From MESE01 sp036675035 (lineage in GTDB: Bacteria > Pseudomonadota > Gammaproteobacteria > Burkholderiales > Burkholderiaceae_D), in contig JAKFFO010000193.1 of NCBI GenBank assembly GCA_036675035.1, forward strand, positions 7,702 through 71,701: a stretch of DNA of 64,000 nt, read 5' to 3'. Each line of letters begins with the position of its first letter. Position 1 is the stretch's first letter. Made by a program: the position numbers and the translations under genes. The notes under the pieces are model-generated. The model did no database searches, was not told the origin of the DNA, and saw only the letters and a program-made list of their open reading frames with translations. This document shows positions 54,463 to 63,948 of this stretch, in pieces.

Positions 54463-55257
54463 ATGAAAACCGAAACCACATCAGAAAACGACAAGACTTC
54501 GATCCAGGTAATCGAGCGCATGATATCGCTGTTGGACGCCCTTGCCCATTATCCGGATCCTGTCAGCCTGAAGGAATTATCGACGATAACCGGGCTGCAC
54601 CCTTCGACTGCGCATCGAATTTTGAACGACATGGTGATGAAGCGTTTCGTAGACCGGGCCGAGCCTGGATCATATCGGCTGGGCATGCGTCTTCTGGAAC
54701 TGGGAAATATCGTCAAGAGCAGACTCAATGTCCGCGAAGCGGCTTTGGATTTCATGCGTGCATTGCATCGAAAAACCCAGCAGACCATTAACCTTTCGGT
54801 GCGGCAAAGCGACGAAATCGTATACATCGACCGTGCCTTTTCCGAGCGCTCCGGCATGCAGGTAGTGCGTGCGATCGGCGGTCGCGCCCCTCTGCATCTG
54901 ACTTCCACCGGCAAACTTTTCCTGTCGGTAGACGACACGAAATCGGTTCGCGCCTATGCCACCCGAACCGGATTGGCCGGACATAACAAGAATTCGATTA
55001 CCGATCTCGCTAAACTGGAGCGTGAACTCAGCCTGGTGCGCGCGCGCGGCTATGCTCGCGACAATGAAGAGCTCGAACTGGGTGTACGCTGCATGGCGGC
55101 GGGTATCCGGGACGATTCCGGCAAACTGATCGCAGGATTGTCGATTTCAGCACCGGCCGACCGGCTGCAGGAAGAATGGATCGATGAGCTGATGAATACC
55201 GTTAACCAAATTTCGTCGGTGCTGGGATATGTACCTCATCCTCAGACAAGTTTCTGA
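54463..55257 (+). CDS. IclR-family transcriptional regulator
   Basis: 264 residues from ATG 54463. HTH IclR domain (IQVIERMISLLDALAHYPDPVSLKELSTITGLHPSTAHRILNDM, described in 20-residue parts: recognition region LHPSTAHRILNDMV) at about 15-70, and an IclR effector domain from about 90 (RAIGGRAPLHLTSTGKLFL). Binds a small-molecule effector. Divergent from the LldD-like gene, its likely target. Confidence 0.88.
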   Translation: MKTETTSENDKTSIQVIERMISLLDALAHYPDPVSLKELSTITGLHPSTAHRILNDMVMKRFVDRAEPGSYRLGMRLLELGNIVKSRLNVREAALDFMRALHRKTQQTINLSVRQSDEIVYIDRAFSERSGMQVVRAIGGRAPLHLTSTGKLFLSVDDTKSVRAYATRTGLAGHNKNSITDLAKLERELSLVRARGYARDNEELELGVRCMAAGIRDDSGKLIAGLSISAPADRLQEEWIDELMNTVNQISSVLGYVPHPQTSF

Positions 55258-55343
55258 TGTGGAAACAACTAGCGTAATGCTCAATGGAATTACACTTTCC
55301 CGACGATTTCCCACGCACCGATATTGATCAGCGGTCTTGAGCA

Positions 55344-55369
55344 GACGAGCCGCCTGGCTCGTCTTTTTT
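55344..55369 (+). terminator. intrinsic terminator of the iclR gene
   Basis: GACGAGCC-GCCT-GGCTCGTC, 8 bp stem, 4-base loop, followed by six T. 87 bases after the regulator stop. Confidence 0.85.
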
Positions 55370-55381
55370 GTCGACCTGGAA

Positions 55382-56539
55382 TCAGCCTTGTACTGCCTGC
55401 TCCGCTCGGGACATCATCGCCGGTTTTGCCGCTTCCAGCCATTTTCGGATGCGCCGGGCATCCGCCAGCCGTGACAGTTTACCCTTGGAATCCAGGAAGA
55501 CCATGATAATCGGGCGCTCGTCAATCACCGCTTGCATGACGAGGCAACGCCCGGCTTCCGAAATATAACCGGTCTTTTGAAGATTGATTTCCCATTCCGG
55601 ATTTGCCACAAGCCGGTTCGAGTTCCTGTACCTAAGCCTCGCGCCTCCCGGCTCGACAGCATATTGATTATCGGTGGAATAGTGGCTGATGATCGGATGC
55701 TGAGAGGCGGCAACGACCAGCTTCGCAAGATCGCGCGCGCTCGCGACGTTATCGCTCGAAAGACCGGTCGGCTCGACGAAACGCGTATCGGTCATGCCAA
55801 GCGCTGCTGCCTTCGCATTCATCGCCGCGACAAACGCGGTTATGCCGCCTGGATAATGCCGCCCCAACGCAGATGCCGCACGATTTTCGGAACTCATCAG
55901 AGCGATATGCAACATATTTGCACGGGTCAGCTGCGATCCGACGCGCAAACGGGAATAGGTATTTTTCTCCCTGTCGATATCAGCATCGGTTACCGTCAAT
56001 AATTCGTCCATATCCTGGCGCGATTCGACTACTACCAGACTGGTCATCAGTTTCGTGATGGAGGCAATCGGCAACGCTTGTTGCGCATTTTTTTCAAACA
56101 GCACCTCGGAATTCGACTGATCCATCACCAAGGCCACATTCGATTTCAGATCCGGAGGATCCTGCGCCAGATTCAGGCTTGCCATTTCTTCGGCACTCTG
56201 GGGTCGAGCGCCCGCCGGACGGACGGACGTAAAGGCAGCGCGTTGAAAGCCGGAATCCTTTCCGGAATTCTTTACGATAACTTTTTTACGGCTGGTAGAC
56301 GATATGGAGACCCTTGCCCTGGATTTTCGGGCAGCAGATTTTTTTGCGGGACGCTTTTTTGCCTTCACAAGACGTTTGGCGGCAGTTCGTGCGCGAGGTT
56401 TTTTCTTGGCAACGACGGACTTTTTCGCGCTGCTTTTTTTCTCGACCGTAGCGCTCGACGTTCCGGCTGCTCCCGCGACAGGTATGCTGAAAATGACAAA
56501 TAACAGGGAAAAAACAATCCCCAGCGCGGACTTGCCCAT
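55382..56539 (-). CDS. pbpG: D-alanyl-D-alanine endopeptidase, PBP7/PbpG type, with Lys-rich N-terminus
   Basis: 385 residues. Sec signal (residues 1-25), then a Lys/Ala/Arg-rich stretch (about 35-95, for example KKSVVAKKKPRARTAAKRL and KKRPAKKSAARKSRARV) like histone H1. The low-molecular-weight PBP domain has SITK near residue 165, SEN near 223 and KTG near 330. Periplasmic peptidoglycan endopeptidase cutting DD-crosslinks. The basic tract is unusual and may hold the enzyme to peptidoglycan or acidic polymers (inference). Single gene; convergent with iclR. Confidence 0.87.
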   Translation of the reverse strand: MGKSALGIVFSLLFVIFSIPVAGAAGTSSATVEKKSSAKKSVVAKKKPRARTAAKRLVKAKKRPAKKSAARKSRARVSISSTSRKKVIVKNSGKDSGFQRAAFTSVRPAGARPQSAEEMASLNLAQDPPDLKSNVALVMDQSNSEVLFEKNAQQALPIASITKLMTSLVVVESRQDMDELLTVTDADIDREKNTYSRLRVGSQLTRANMLHIALMSSENRAASALGRHYPGGITAFVAAMNAKAAALGMTDTRFVEPTGLSSDNVASARDLAKLVVAASQHPIISHYSTDNQYAVEPGGARLRYRNSNRLVANPEWEINLQKTGYISEAGRCLVMQAVIDERPIIMVFLDSKGKLSRLADARRIRKWLEAAKPAMMSRAEQAVQG

Positions 56540-56861
56540 CTGCGTCTCCCCTTTTAATGCTTGGAATTAACATTTTGCAGTGTAGCAAAATTGTGAAAAT
56601 TCGCAAGAGAATTAGGGAGTTAGGTGATGCAATTAAACAATTTTCTAACTGATAATTGTTTTTCCTCAAAATTAATACTTGAACAACGCTTTTTTTGATT
56701 TTCTTTAGATTTAAGCCAAAGCGTCAAATCGATTCTTTACGTCAAAATTGTGGGTTCTTTTGCGACAAAATAACCCGCCGCCCGAACGCTGCCATGCCCG
56801 ACGCCTTGTTACGGGGCACCGGAAGCAAGAGGCATCATGCAGACGACCTGACGACTGTTCG
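56540..56861. other. AT-rich intergenic region
   Basis: About 320 bases between pbpG and the nitroreductase gene, both on the minus strand. Notably AT-rich (56575-56720), consistent with promoter DNA for pbpG. No gene or clear terminator seen. Confidence 0.4.
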
Positions 56862-57557
56862 TCATTCGAGAAATTTCGCAAAGGCCGATACCGGTTCGCG
56901 TTCGGTTACCAACGTGTTTTCTATCCTGGTTGGATCGGCAAATCCAAGCGACATGCCGCACACCACCTGCTCTCCTTCCGGCAAATGCAACACATCGGAA
57001 ATGATCTTGTGAAATTGCGTAAACGCGGCTTGCGGACATGTATCGAGCCCGCGGCCGCGAGCAGCGATCATGATGTTTTCCAGGAACATGCCGTAATCAA
57101 GCCATGAACCCAGTTCCAGGATACGGTCGATCGTGAAAATCATGCCGACCGGCGCATCGAAGAATCTGTAGTTGCGGCCGTGTTGCGCCTGCATGCCCAC
57201 TTTGTTATCGCGCGTGAGGTTCAGCAATGAATACAGATCCCATCCGACCTTGCGGCGCCGATCGATATACGGCGGCACCCATTGGCGCGGGTAATAATTG
57301 TATTCTTCGACATGCTGCTTGGCGCTTTCCACGTCCAGGTAGGCCTTCAGAATTTCATCCGTCAGTCTTTGCTTGATGGCGCCGGTTACGACGTACACTT
57401 TCCAGGGCTGAATATTGGTGCCTGACGGCGCTCTCGCCGCAACCTGCAGGATTGCTTCGATATCCCCGCGGGCAACCGGCGTGGATAGGAAAGCCCGGAT
57501 CGAACGGCGGGAACTGATCGCCTCATCGACAATTCTTTGTTTGTCATTTTCAATCAT
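56862..57557 (-). CDS. nitroreductase-family protein
   Basis: 231 residues from ATG 57557 (GGAGCGGG upstream). FMN-binding motifs: SRRSIRAFL, RAPSGTNIQPWKVYVV, and a C-terminal GMSLGFADP. Typical NfnB/NfsB-like oxidoreductase using NAD(P)H on nitroaromatics or quinones; real substrate unknown. Overlaps the thioesterase gene by 8 bases, last of a four-gene cluster. Confidence 0.85.
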   Translation of the reverse strand: MIENDKQRIVDEAISSRRSIRAFLSTPVARGDIEAILQVAARAPSGTNIQPWKVYVVTGAIKQRLTDEILKAYLDVESAKQHVEEYNYYPRQWVPPYIDRRRKVGWDLYSLLNLTRDNKVGMQAQHGRNYRFFDAPVGMIFTIDRILELGSWLDYGMFLENIMIAARGRGLDTCPQAAFTQFHKIISDVLHLPEGEQVVCGMSLGFADPTRIENTLVTEREPVSAFAKFLE

Positions 57558-57999
57558 TGCTGCCCGCTCCGTTATGAATCGATTGCAAAAGGCGCCGCAT
57601 GGGATCCGGAATCGGCACTGGTTTACGCGTCTTGCGATCGACGTATACATGAATGAAGTGACCTTGTGCACTGGCCGTTTCTTCGTCTTCACGGAAAATG
57701 CTCACTTCATAACGCACGCTTGAATTCCCCAATTTCGTAACGCACAAACCGGCGCTTATCTGCTCTGGAAATGCAACCGACGCGAAATAGCTGCATTGAG
57801 TTTCGACCACCAGCCCGATCACTTCGCCATGCTCGATATCGAGCACGCCATTGGTTATCAAAAACTGATTGACGACCGTATCGAACCAGCTGTAATAGAC
57901 GACGTTATTCACATGCCCGTAAGCATCGTTGTCCATCCAGCGGGTCGTGATCGAATGAAAATGCCGAAATTCACCTCTTTTTTTTGCTTCTACCTTCAT
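57550..57999 (-). CDS. 4-hydroxybenzoyl-CoA thioesterase-type hotdog protein
   Basis: 149 residues. The hotdog motif RWMDNDAYGHVNNVVYYSWFD carries the conserved Asp of 4HBT enzymes and the C-terminus has HVYVDRKTRKPVPIP. Cuts acyl-CoA or similar thioesters; chain specificity unknown. ATG overlaps the EamA stop by 4 bases (ATGA) and its end overlaps the nitroreductase start. Confidence 0.85.
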   Translation of the reverse strand: MKVEAKKRGEFRHFHSITTRWMDNDAYGHVNNVVYYSWFDTVVNQFLITNGVLDIEHGEVIGLVVETQCSYFASVAFPEQISAGLCVTKLGNSSVRYEVSIFREDEETASAQGHFIHVYVDRKTRKPVPIPDPMRRLLQSIHNGAGSND

Positions 58000-58910
58000 T
58001 TTTTCCTCACCACAAAAGCAACTCCAATCACTGCCAGCATCATCCCAGCCATTCCAATGAATCCCAGCACCTCGCCAAAAATGATCCACGCCATGATTGC
58101 GGTCGTCGGCGGCGTCAGGTAAAGCAAGCTGGTCACGCTTGTCGCCGCGCTTTTCCGGATCAACGCGAACAACAGGAATATTGCGCCGATCGACAATGCA
58201 AATATCGACCAAAGCAATGCGGCGATAAATTGCGGCGTCCATTCAACCGAGCCCAAGCCGGGAGACAGGTTTTCAAATACGACCGCGAACGGTACGACTA
58301 CGACCAGCGACGCGGCAAACTGAATCGCCGTGCCGGTGCGCAAATCAAAGTGCGCACAATAGCGCTTTTGGTACAAGGTGCCAACCGTGATCGACAATAG
58401 TGCGAACAGGCACAATCCGATACTTTCCCAGGACAAGTCGGTCAAGGTAATGTTATTTGCGACGACTAGCGCCACGCCGGTAAATCCCAATACCAGCCCG
58501 ATCCATTGGCGTGCCCGCACCGACTCGCCGATCAGCGGCGCCGCAAACGCAGTCAGCAGGGGCTGCATGCCGACAATCAATGCCGATACGCCGGCCGGCA
58601 TGCCGAGCTTGATCGCGCACCATACTCCTGCCAGATATCCAGCCTGCACCAGCACTCCGGCCAAAGCAATATGCCGCAACTTTCCGATTGGCCACGGCGC
58701 ACGCATCAATAACACCAGCGGAATCAAAATCGCCAGCACGCCCGCAAACCGCAATGTCAGAAACGTCAACGGCGGCGCATAAGGCAATCCGAATTTGGCA
58801 ACAATAAAGCCCGTGCTCCAGATCAGCACGAAAATCCACGGCATGGAAGCGATCAGGGAATAAGGGAATATGCTTTTGGTAGCGAGATCGGGTTTCACAT
58901 TTACATTCAT
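57996..58910 (-). CDS. EamA/DMT-family transporter
   Basis: 304 residues from ATG 58910; an ATG at 58964 overlaps the upstream gene by 20 bases. Ten membrane helices in two EamA repeats (LIWSTGFIVAKFGLPYAPPL; TSLLYLTPPTTAIMAWIIFG). Inner-membrane exporter of unknown substrate. Coupled by ATGA overlap to the thioesterase, and 34 bases after the HDAC-like gene. Confidence 0.82.
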   Translation of the reverse strand: MNVNVKPDLATKSIFPYSLIASMPWIFVLIWSTGFIVAKFGLPYAPPLTFLTLRFAGVLAILIPLVLLMRAPWPIGKLRHIALAGVLVQAGYLAGVWCAIKLGMPAGVSALIVGMQPLLTAFAAPLIGESVRARQWIGLVLGFTGVALVVANNITLTDLSWESIGLCLFALLSITVGTLYQKRYCAHFDLRTGTAIQFAASLVVVVPFAVVFENLSPGLGSVEWTPQFIAALLWSIFALSIGAIFLLFALIRKSAATSVTSLLYLTPPTTAIMAWIIFGEVLGFIGMAGMMLAVIGVAFVVRKK

Positions 58911-58944
58911 CTGGAGCCAATCGCGCGGTTTGGTACAAGGGCTT

Positions 58945-59847
58945 CTACTCGACGCGCCGGGCATAGTGTGCGGCGACGGAAATGGTTTGCAGGTGCACAG
59001 CTACCGTGTCTTCCATGTTCCTGCCGTAGCCGCCCGCCATCGTAACCGCAACCGGGATTTTCCGCTGAGCCGCTTGCTCCAGTACCAAACGATCACGCCG
59101 CTCCAAGCCGTTTCTCGTCAATTTAAGTCGGCCCAACCGATCCCCTTCATGCGGGTCTGCACCTGCAAGATAAATGATCAACTCAGGCGTAAAACTGGAA
59201 AATAAAATTATCAGCGCTCGCTCCAGTGCTTCGATGTAAGGTTCGTCGGTTGTGCCATCCGGTAAAGCAATATCCAGATCGCCAGATTCTTTTGTAAACG
59301 GATAATTGTGCCGACCATGCAGCGAGAGCGTGAATACGGAGTCATCTCCGGCAAATATCGATGCAGTGCCATTACCCTGGTGGACGTCGAGATCGACAAT
59401 GGCAACCCGCTTTGCACGCCGCTCCGCTTGCATCAGGCGAGCCGCCACCGCCACATCATTGAAGACGCAAAATCCTTCGCCATGGCCGGCGAACGCATGA
59501 TGAGTGCCACCGGCCAGGTTGACCGCAACGCACTGGTCTATCGCGGCCCGGCAGGCGGCGATCGTCGCACCAACTGAGCGGCGCGAACGCTCGACCATTT
59601 GCACCGTCCATGGAAAGCCGATCGCCTGTTGCGCGGCACGCGATAGTGCGCCGGTAGACACGCGATGGATGTAATCGGGGTGATGCGCCAGCGCCAACAC
59701 GCCATCTGTTGCAAACGGCGCCTCATAAAATTCGATTCCGGGAATGTGTTTTTGCACGCCTTCCCGGAGCAGGCGATATTTCTGCATTGGAAACCGATGG
59801 CCGGCCGGGAGCGGTAATACGAAATGGTCGCTGTAGAAGGCTTTCAA
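58945..59847 (-). CDS. histone-deacetylase-family amidohydrolase
   Basis: 300 residues; start is a TTG at 59847 giving MKAFYSDHFVLPLPAGHRFP, the usual N-terminus. Zn-site motifs: GGTHHAFAGHGEGFCVFND (tandem His), DLDVHQGNGT (Zn ligands Asp and His) and AGADPHEGD. Class II-like bacterial HDAC/AcuC/polyamine deacetylase family; substrate may be acetylated small molecules or protein lysines. First gene of the cluster with EamA, thioesterase and nitroreductase. Confidence 0.87.
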   Translation of the reverse strand: MKAFYSDHFVLPLPAGHRFPMQKYRLLREGVQKHIPGIEFYEAPFATDGVLALAHHPDYIHRVSTGALSRAAQQAIGFPWTVQMVERSRRSVGATIAACRAAIDQCVAVNLAGGTHHAFAGHGEGFCVFNDVAVAARLMQAERRAKRVAIVDLDVHQGNGTASIFAGDDSVFTLSLHGRHNYPFTKESGDLDIALPDGTTDEPYIEALERALIILFSSFTPELIIYLAGADPHEGDRLGRLKLTRNGLERRDRLVLEQAAQRKIPVAVTMAGGYGRNMEDTVAVHLQTISVAAHYARRVE

Positions 59848-60021
59848 GACCGAAACCGGAGGAATAGATATTCAAAAAAGTGTAGCACGGGCGCAGAAGT
59901 CGCTTTTTCCAGGCAAGCGAGCTTTCCACCCGTAAACATTATTGCTTCTTATGGAAAAAAGGAAATCTTCCCCTGTTGGAAAAAATAGATACCTCGTTTG
60001 ATGCAGCGCGATATAGATCAC

Positions 60022-60049
60022 TTGACACGACGTGATTACTCTATAAAAT
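60022..60049 (+). promoter_or_regulatory. sigma70-type promoter of the phasin gene
   Basis: TTGACA (60022-60027), 16 bases, TAAAAT (60044-60049); 75 bases upstream of the phasin ATG. The rest of 59848-60123 holds no gene. Confidence 0.6.
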
Positions 60050-60123
60050 GTTGTTTGTTGCGATGCACAATTTTAGAGTTGCAGCATCATTTTGCATATC
60101 CATTTAGCCATCAGGAGAAATTC

Positions 60124-60693
60124 ATGTTTTCATTCCAAGAGCAGTTTTCGGCAGCCACCAAATCGAACCTGGAAGCACAGATCGCATTGATGACCGCATT
60201 CACAAGCAAGGCGTTCGAGAGCGTCGAAAAAGTCATTGACCTGAACATGAATGTCGCAAAAGCGTCGTTGGAAGAATCGGCAACAAACGTCCAGCAATTG
60301 TTGTCGGCCAAGGATGCTCAAGAGTTTTTCTCGCTGTCAGCTGCGCAAACCCAGCCGAACGCTGAAAAAGCGCTTGCATATGGCCGCCATCTGGCTGGAA
60401 TCGCATCCAGCGCTCAAGCGGAATTTACCAAGGCTGCCGAGGCGCAAATCGCCGAGACCAATCGCAAGGTTGTCACCCTGGTTGAAGAACTCAGCAAGAA
60501 CGCTCCTGCCGGTACTGAAAACGCCGTTGCGTTTGTAAAGTCGGCGCTCGGCAGCGCCAATGCCGGTTACGAGCAATTGAGCAAAACCACCAAGCAGGCG
60601 GTGGAAGCATTTGAAACCAATGTCAATGCTGCTGCGACTCAATTGACTCAGGCCGCAACCAAGAACACCGCTCGCGCGTCTGCCAAGAAGTAA
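60124..60693 (+). CDS. phaP: phasin (PHB granule-associated protein)
   Basis: 189 residues from ATG 60124 (CAGGAGAAA upstream). Phasin family pattern: FSFQEQFSAATKSNLEAQIALM, KAFESVEKVIDLNMN, and an Ala-rich helical tail ending ARASAKK. Coats polyhydroxyalkanoate granules and controls their number and size. No phaC lies in the window. Monocistronic with its own promoter and terminator, as usual. Confidence 0.92.
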   Translation: MFSFQEQFSAATKSNLEAQIALMTAFTSKAFESVEKVIDLNMNVAKASLEESATNVQQLLSAKDAQEFFSLSAAQTQPNAEKALAYGRHLAGIASSAQAEFTKAAEAQIAETNRKVVTLVEELSKNAPAGTENAVAFVKSALGSANAGYEQLSKTTKQAVEAFETNVNAAATQLTQAATKNTARASAKK

Positions 60694-60830
60694 GCGATAC
60701 GGTATTGGCTGATATTTAAGTACAGACAGCGAAGTACAGACAGCAGCACCGCGCTGGCACCGCCACTGATCTCAAGCCGTTTTGCTTGAGCTTGGTCATT
60801 CCGGATAGCCGGACGCAAGTCGCTCATGCA

Positions 60831-60861
60831 AAAAAATGCCCCGGAAATCGGGGCATTTTTT
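60831..60861. terminator. bidirectional terminator
   Basis: ATGCCCCG-GAAAT-CGGGGCAT stem-loop flanked by A-run on the left and T-run on the right, serving the phasin gene (+) and the convergent permease gene (-). Confidence 0.85.
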
Positions 60862-60880
60862 CATTCGGAATTCGACTGCT

Positions 60881-62548
60881 CTATCGACGCTGTTGCGCGA
60901 TTGCACGAGCCAGTATCACAACCGGAACAAAAGCGATCATCACGATCGTAAACGCCGGCAATGCCGCTTCCGCCAGCCGCTCGTCGGCTGCCAGCTGATA
61001 GGTAATCACTGCCAATGTATCGAAATTGAAGGGCCGTATGGTCAAGGTCGCAGGCAACTCCTTGACGACATCGACGAAAACCAGCAACCCCGCCGTCACC
61101 ACGCTGCGCCATAGCAATGGCGTATGTACCCGCAGCAGCATGGAACCGGGGCCATGTCCCAGGCTGCGCGCACTGGCGTCCATGCTCGGCGTGATCTTGG
61201 CCAGGCCCGCTTGCACGCTTTGATACGACACCGCCAGAAACCGCACCAGATACGCATAGATCAATGCCGCCACACCTCCTGTCAGAAACACCCCGGCACC
61301 AAAATCGGCACTCCATCGATCAATACGCGAAAGCGGAATCAGGATACCCACCGCGATTACCGCGCCGGGAATCGCATAACCCATGCTCACGATACGATTG
61401 CATGCAGCCTGCACGTCACTTTTGCTGATCCGCGCGGCATAAGCCAAAATCAGGCAAACCACGACCGCGATTACTGCCGTCGCACCAGCCACCGCAATCG
61501 TGTTGTACAGCCAGCCGGCGTAGCGAATGCCGATGCTCAAGAATTCTTCCCCCAGCAAAAGCCGCAACAGAATGAGCAATGGAAGTACGAAACCGAGCAA
61601 AACCGGTACCGCGCAAAACAAGGCTGCACCCCAGGCGGCAGCGCCGCCCAACCGATGCGGCGGCTGACCATCGATACGGGTACCGGTCGCGTAGTAGCGA
61701 GCTCGTCCCCTGCTCCGCTGTTCGAAAAACATCAATACGACTACCGTAAGCAGCAACACCGCGGCAATCTGCGCAGCAGCAACATGATCGGAAAACGAAT
61801 ACCAGGATTTGTAGATACCGGTCGTCAGGGTCGGCACCCCGAAATACGCGACCGCACCGTAATCAGCCAATGTTTCCATCAGCGCCAGCGCGAGGCCAGC
61901 CACCGCCGCCGGCCGCGCCAGCGGCAGACTGATCCTGAAAAACGCTTCCCACGGCCCGGCACCCAGCGTGCGCGCGGCATCCCACATGCGCGGACTCCGC
62001 TCCAGGAACGCATTGCGCACCAGCAGGTATACATACGGATAAAGCACCATCGCAAACAGCATGCCCGCGCCTCCGACCGAACGTATCTGGGGAAACCAGT
62101 AGTCACGCGCCTGCCAGTCGAAAATGCCGCGAAGCGCAGTTTGAACCGGCCCTGAAAACTGCAGGAAATCGGTATAGGCGTAAGCGACCACATACGCCGG
62201 CATCGCCAGCGGCAATATCAACGCCCACTCGAACCAGCGTTTTCCGGGAAAATCGAACACGACGATCAGCCATGCACAACCGATCCCGATTACCGATGCA
62301 AGCACCAGCACGATGGCGGCAATCGCAATGCTGTTGCCGAGATATTCCGGCAGCACCGTGGACCACAGATGGGAAAACGTCGCACCCGCTGTTTCGCCGG
62401 TATCAGGAGCCAATCCCGGCACCAGGTTGGATAGCACCCCAACAATCGGTATGCCGACCAGAAAAGCAATCGCCAATGACGTGATCAGCAGCGCATGGAC
62501 GCGGCCGGCCTGGCGCTGCAATGACAGGAAGGGGAAATTGGGCGGCAT
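60881..62548 (-). CDS. iron(III) ABC transporter permease (FbpB-like)
   Basis: 555 residues from ATG 62548; a GTG at 62569 is seven codons up. About twelve helices in two fused binding-protein-dependent permease domains; EAA loops ARTLGAGPWEAFFRISLPLA and ARSLGHGPGSMLLRVHTPLL. The double-domain form is characteristic of FbpB/SfuB ferric-iron permeases. Divergent from the ATPase gene across a Fur box. No substrate-binding protein gene is in the window. Confidence 0.88.
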   Translation of the reverse strand: MPPNFPFLSLQRQAGRVHALLITSLAIAFLVGIPIVGVLSNLVPGLAPDTGETAGATFSHLWSTVLPEYLGNSIAIAAIVLVLASVIGIGCAWLIVVFDFPGKRWFEWALILPLAMPAYVVAYAYTDFLQFSGPVQTALRGIFDWQARDYWFPQIRSVGGAGMLFAMVLYPYVYLLVRNAFLERSPRMWDAARTLGAGPWEAFFRISLPLARPAAVAGLALALMETLADYGAVAYFGVPTLTTGIYKSWYSFSDHVAAAQIAAVLLLTVVVLMFFEQRSRGRARYYATGTRIDGQPPHRLGGAAAWGAALFCAVPVLLGFVLPLLILLRLLLGEEFLSIGIRYAGWLYNTIAVAGATAVIAVVVCLILAYAARISKSDVQAACNRIVSMGYAIPGAVIAVGILIPLSRIDRWSADFGAGVFLTGGVAALIYAYLVRFLAVSYQSVQAGLAKITPSMDASARSLGHGPGSMLLRVHTPLLWRSVVTAGLLVFVDVVKELPATLTIRPFNFDTLAVITYQLAADERLAEAALPAFTIVMIAFVPVVILARAIAQQRR

Positions 62549-62581
62549 GAATATGCGCGATTTTTTCACAATGGATTTGAA

Positions 62582-62596
62582 TGAGAATTATAATCA
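62582..62596. promoter_or_regulatory. Fur box in the divergent iron transporter promoter
   Basis: TGAGAATTATAATCA compared with the 7-1-7 Fur consensus TGATAATNATTATCA: 12 of 14 positions match, with symmetric mismatches. It lies between the permease start (62548) and the ATPase start (62643), so one site could control both. Confidence 0.7.
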
Positions 62597-62642
62597 ATCG
62601 CAGATTACATCCACGCAATTATTTCGCTGGCAAGTGCCCCAA

Positions 62643-63740
62643 ATGACCCCGAATTCCTCGTCCGCCGCCTATCTCGCCGTTGAATCGATTCGCGTCGGTT
62701 ATCCGCTCGGCCGCCAGGTCAATGAAATCGTGCATGAGCTGTCGTTTTCGCTCGTACGCGGCGAGCTTGGCTGCCTGCTTGGGCCGTCCGGATGCGGCAA
62801 AACCACGGTACTGCGCGCAATCGCCGGGTTTGAATCGCTGATTGACGGGTGCATCACGCTCGGTGGCAAGGAATTAAGCCGAAAAGGATTCAGCGCAGCG
62901 CCGGAAACGCGCCACATCGGCGTCGTATTCCAGGACTACGCGCTGTTTCCCCACCTGTCGGTCGCCGAAAATATCGGATTCGGTCTGCGCAAGTTAACAA
63001 CCGCACAACGCGAAGCGCGCGTCGCGCGGCTGTTATCGCTGGTCGGATTGGCACCGCACGGGCGGCAGTATCCGCACGAACTGTCCGGCGGCCAGCAGCA
63101 GCGCGTTGCGCTGGCCCGCGCGCTCGCTCCGCAACCGGACCTGCTGCTGCTGGATGAACCGTTTTCCAATCTCGACGTCGATTTGCGCGAACGTCTTGCG
63201 ATTGAAGTGCGCGACATTCTCAAGGAACTGGGGACCACCGCGATACTGGTGACGCACGATCAGCACGAAGCGTTCGCGCTGGCAGACCATATCGGCGTGA
63301 TGCAGGAAGGCGTCATCGTACAGTGGGATAGCGCGTACAACCTTTATCATCGGCCCGCCAATCGTTTCGTTGCGGATTTCATCGGCCAAGGTGTATTCAC
63401 GCCGGGTACGATCGATCTGCCCAACCAGCAAGTCACTATCGAATTGGGCAACCTGCCTTTATGGCAAGGCGTAGACGTGTGCGCAACGGATGAAAAAAAC
63501 GCGTCCCAGGTCGATGTCCTGCTGCGGGCCGACGATGTGATCCATGACGACGCCAGCAAGCTGCAGGCGGAAATTGTACGCAAGGCTTTCCGCGGCGCGG
63601 AGTTTTTATATACGCTCAAGCTGCCGAGCGGACAGGAGTTGCTGGCGCTGGTGCCTTCCCACCATGATCATGCGATCGGTGAAAAAATCGGCATTCGTGT
63701 AGAAGCCGATCATGTCGTGACGTTTCCGGTACAGCGGTAA
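62643..63740 (+). CDS. iron(III) ABC transporter ATP-binding protein (FbpC-like)
   Basis: 365 residues from ATG 62643; upstream ATGs in frame would run through the Fur box and permease gene. Walker A GPSGCGKTT near residue 49, Q-loop FQDYALFPHLSV, signature LSGGQQQR, Walker B LLLLDEPFSNLD, His-switch VTHDQHEA; C-terminal TOBE-like domain. Powers ferric-iron import with the divergent permease. Substrate inferred from the Fur box and permease type. Confidence 0.9.
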   Translation: MTPNSSSAAYLAVESIRVGYPLGRQVNEIVHELSFSLVRGELGCLLGPSGCGKTTVLRAIAGFESLIDGCITLGGKELSRKGFSAAPETRHIGVVFQDYALFPHLSVAENIGFGLRKLTTAQREARVARLLSLVGLAPHGRQYPHELSGGQQQRVALARALAPQPDLLLLDEPFSNLDVDLRERLAIEVRDILKELGTTAILVTHDQHEAFALADHIGVMQEGVIVQWDSAYNLYHRPANRFVADFIGQGVFTPGTIDLPNQQVTIELGNLPLWQGVDVCATDEKNASQVDVLLRADDVIHDDASKLQAEIVRKAFRGAEFLYTLKLPSGQELLALVPSHHDHAIGEKIGIRVEADHVVTFPVQR

Positions 63741-63948
63741 TATGGGCGCACTATCAGCTCAGGACTCATCCTGGGTACAGTGCTGGTTTAGTCGGTTCGA
63801 ATCGTACTTGAAGGCCCGGGATTGATCGCAAGGACGCCTTTTCTGGCAGCAGCTGGTTTTGTCAAGATTGCCTCCGGGGTAATCCCCCCGGAAAAGAAGT
63901 GGATTTGACAGTAGAATTTTCTCCAATCGTTTTTAGAGGAAGTTTTAC
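63741..63948. other. junction leading into an insertion sequence
   Basis: No gene recognised. The left end of the IS should fall here, but terminal repeats cannot be fixed without the right end. A short hairpin GGGGTAATCCCC lies near 63878. Confidence 0.35.
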
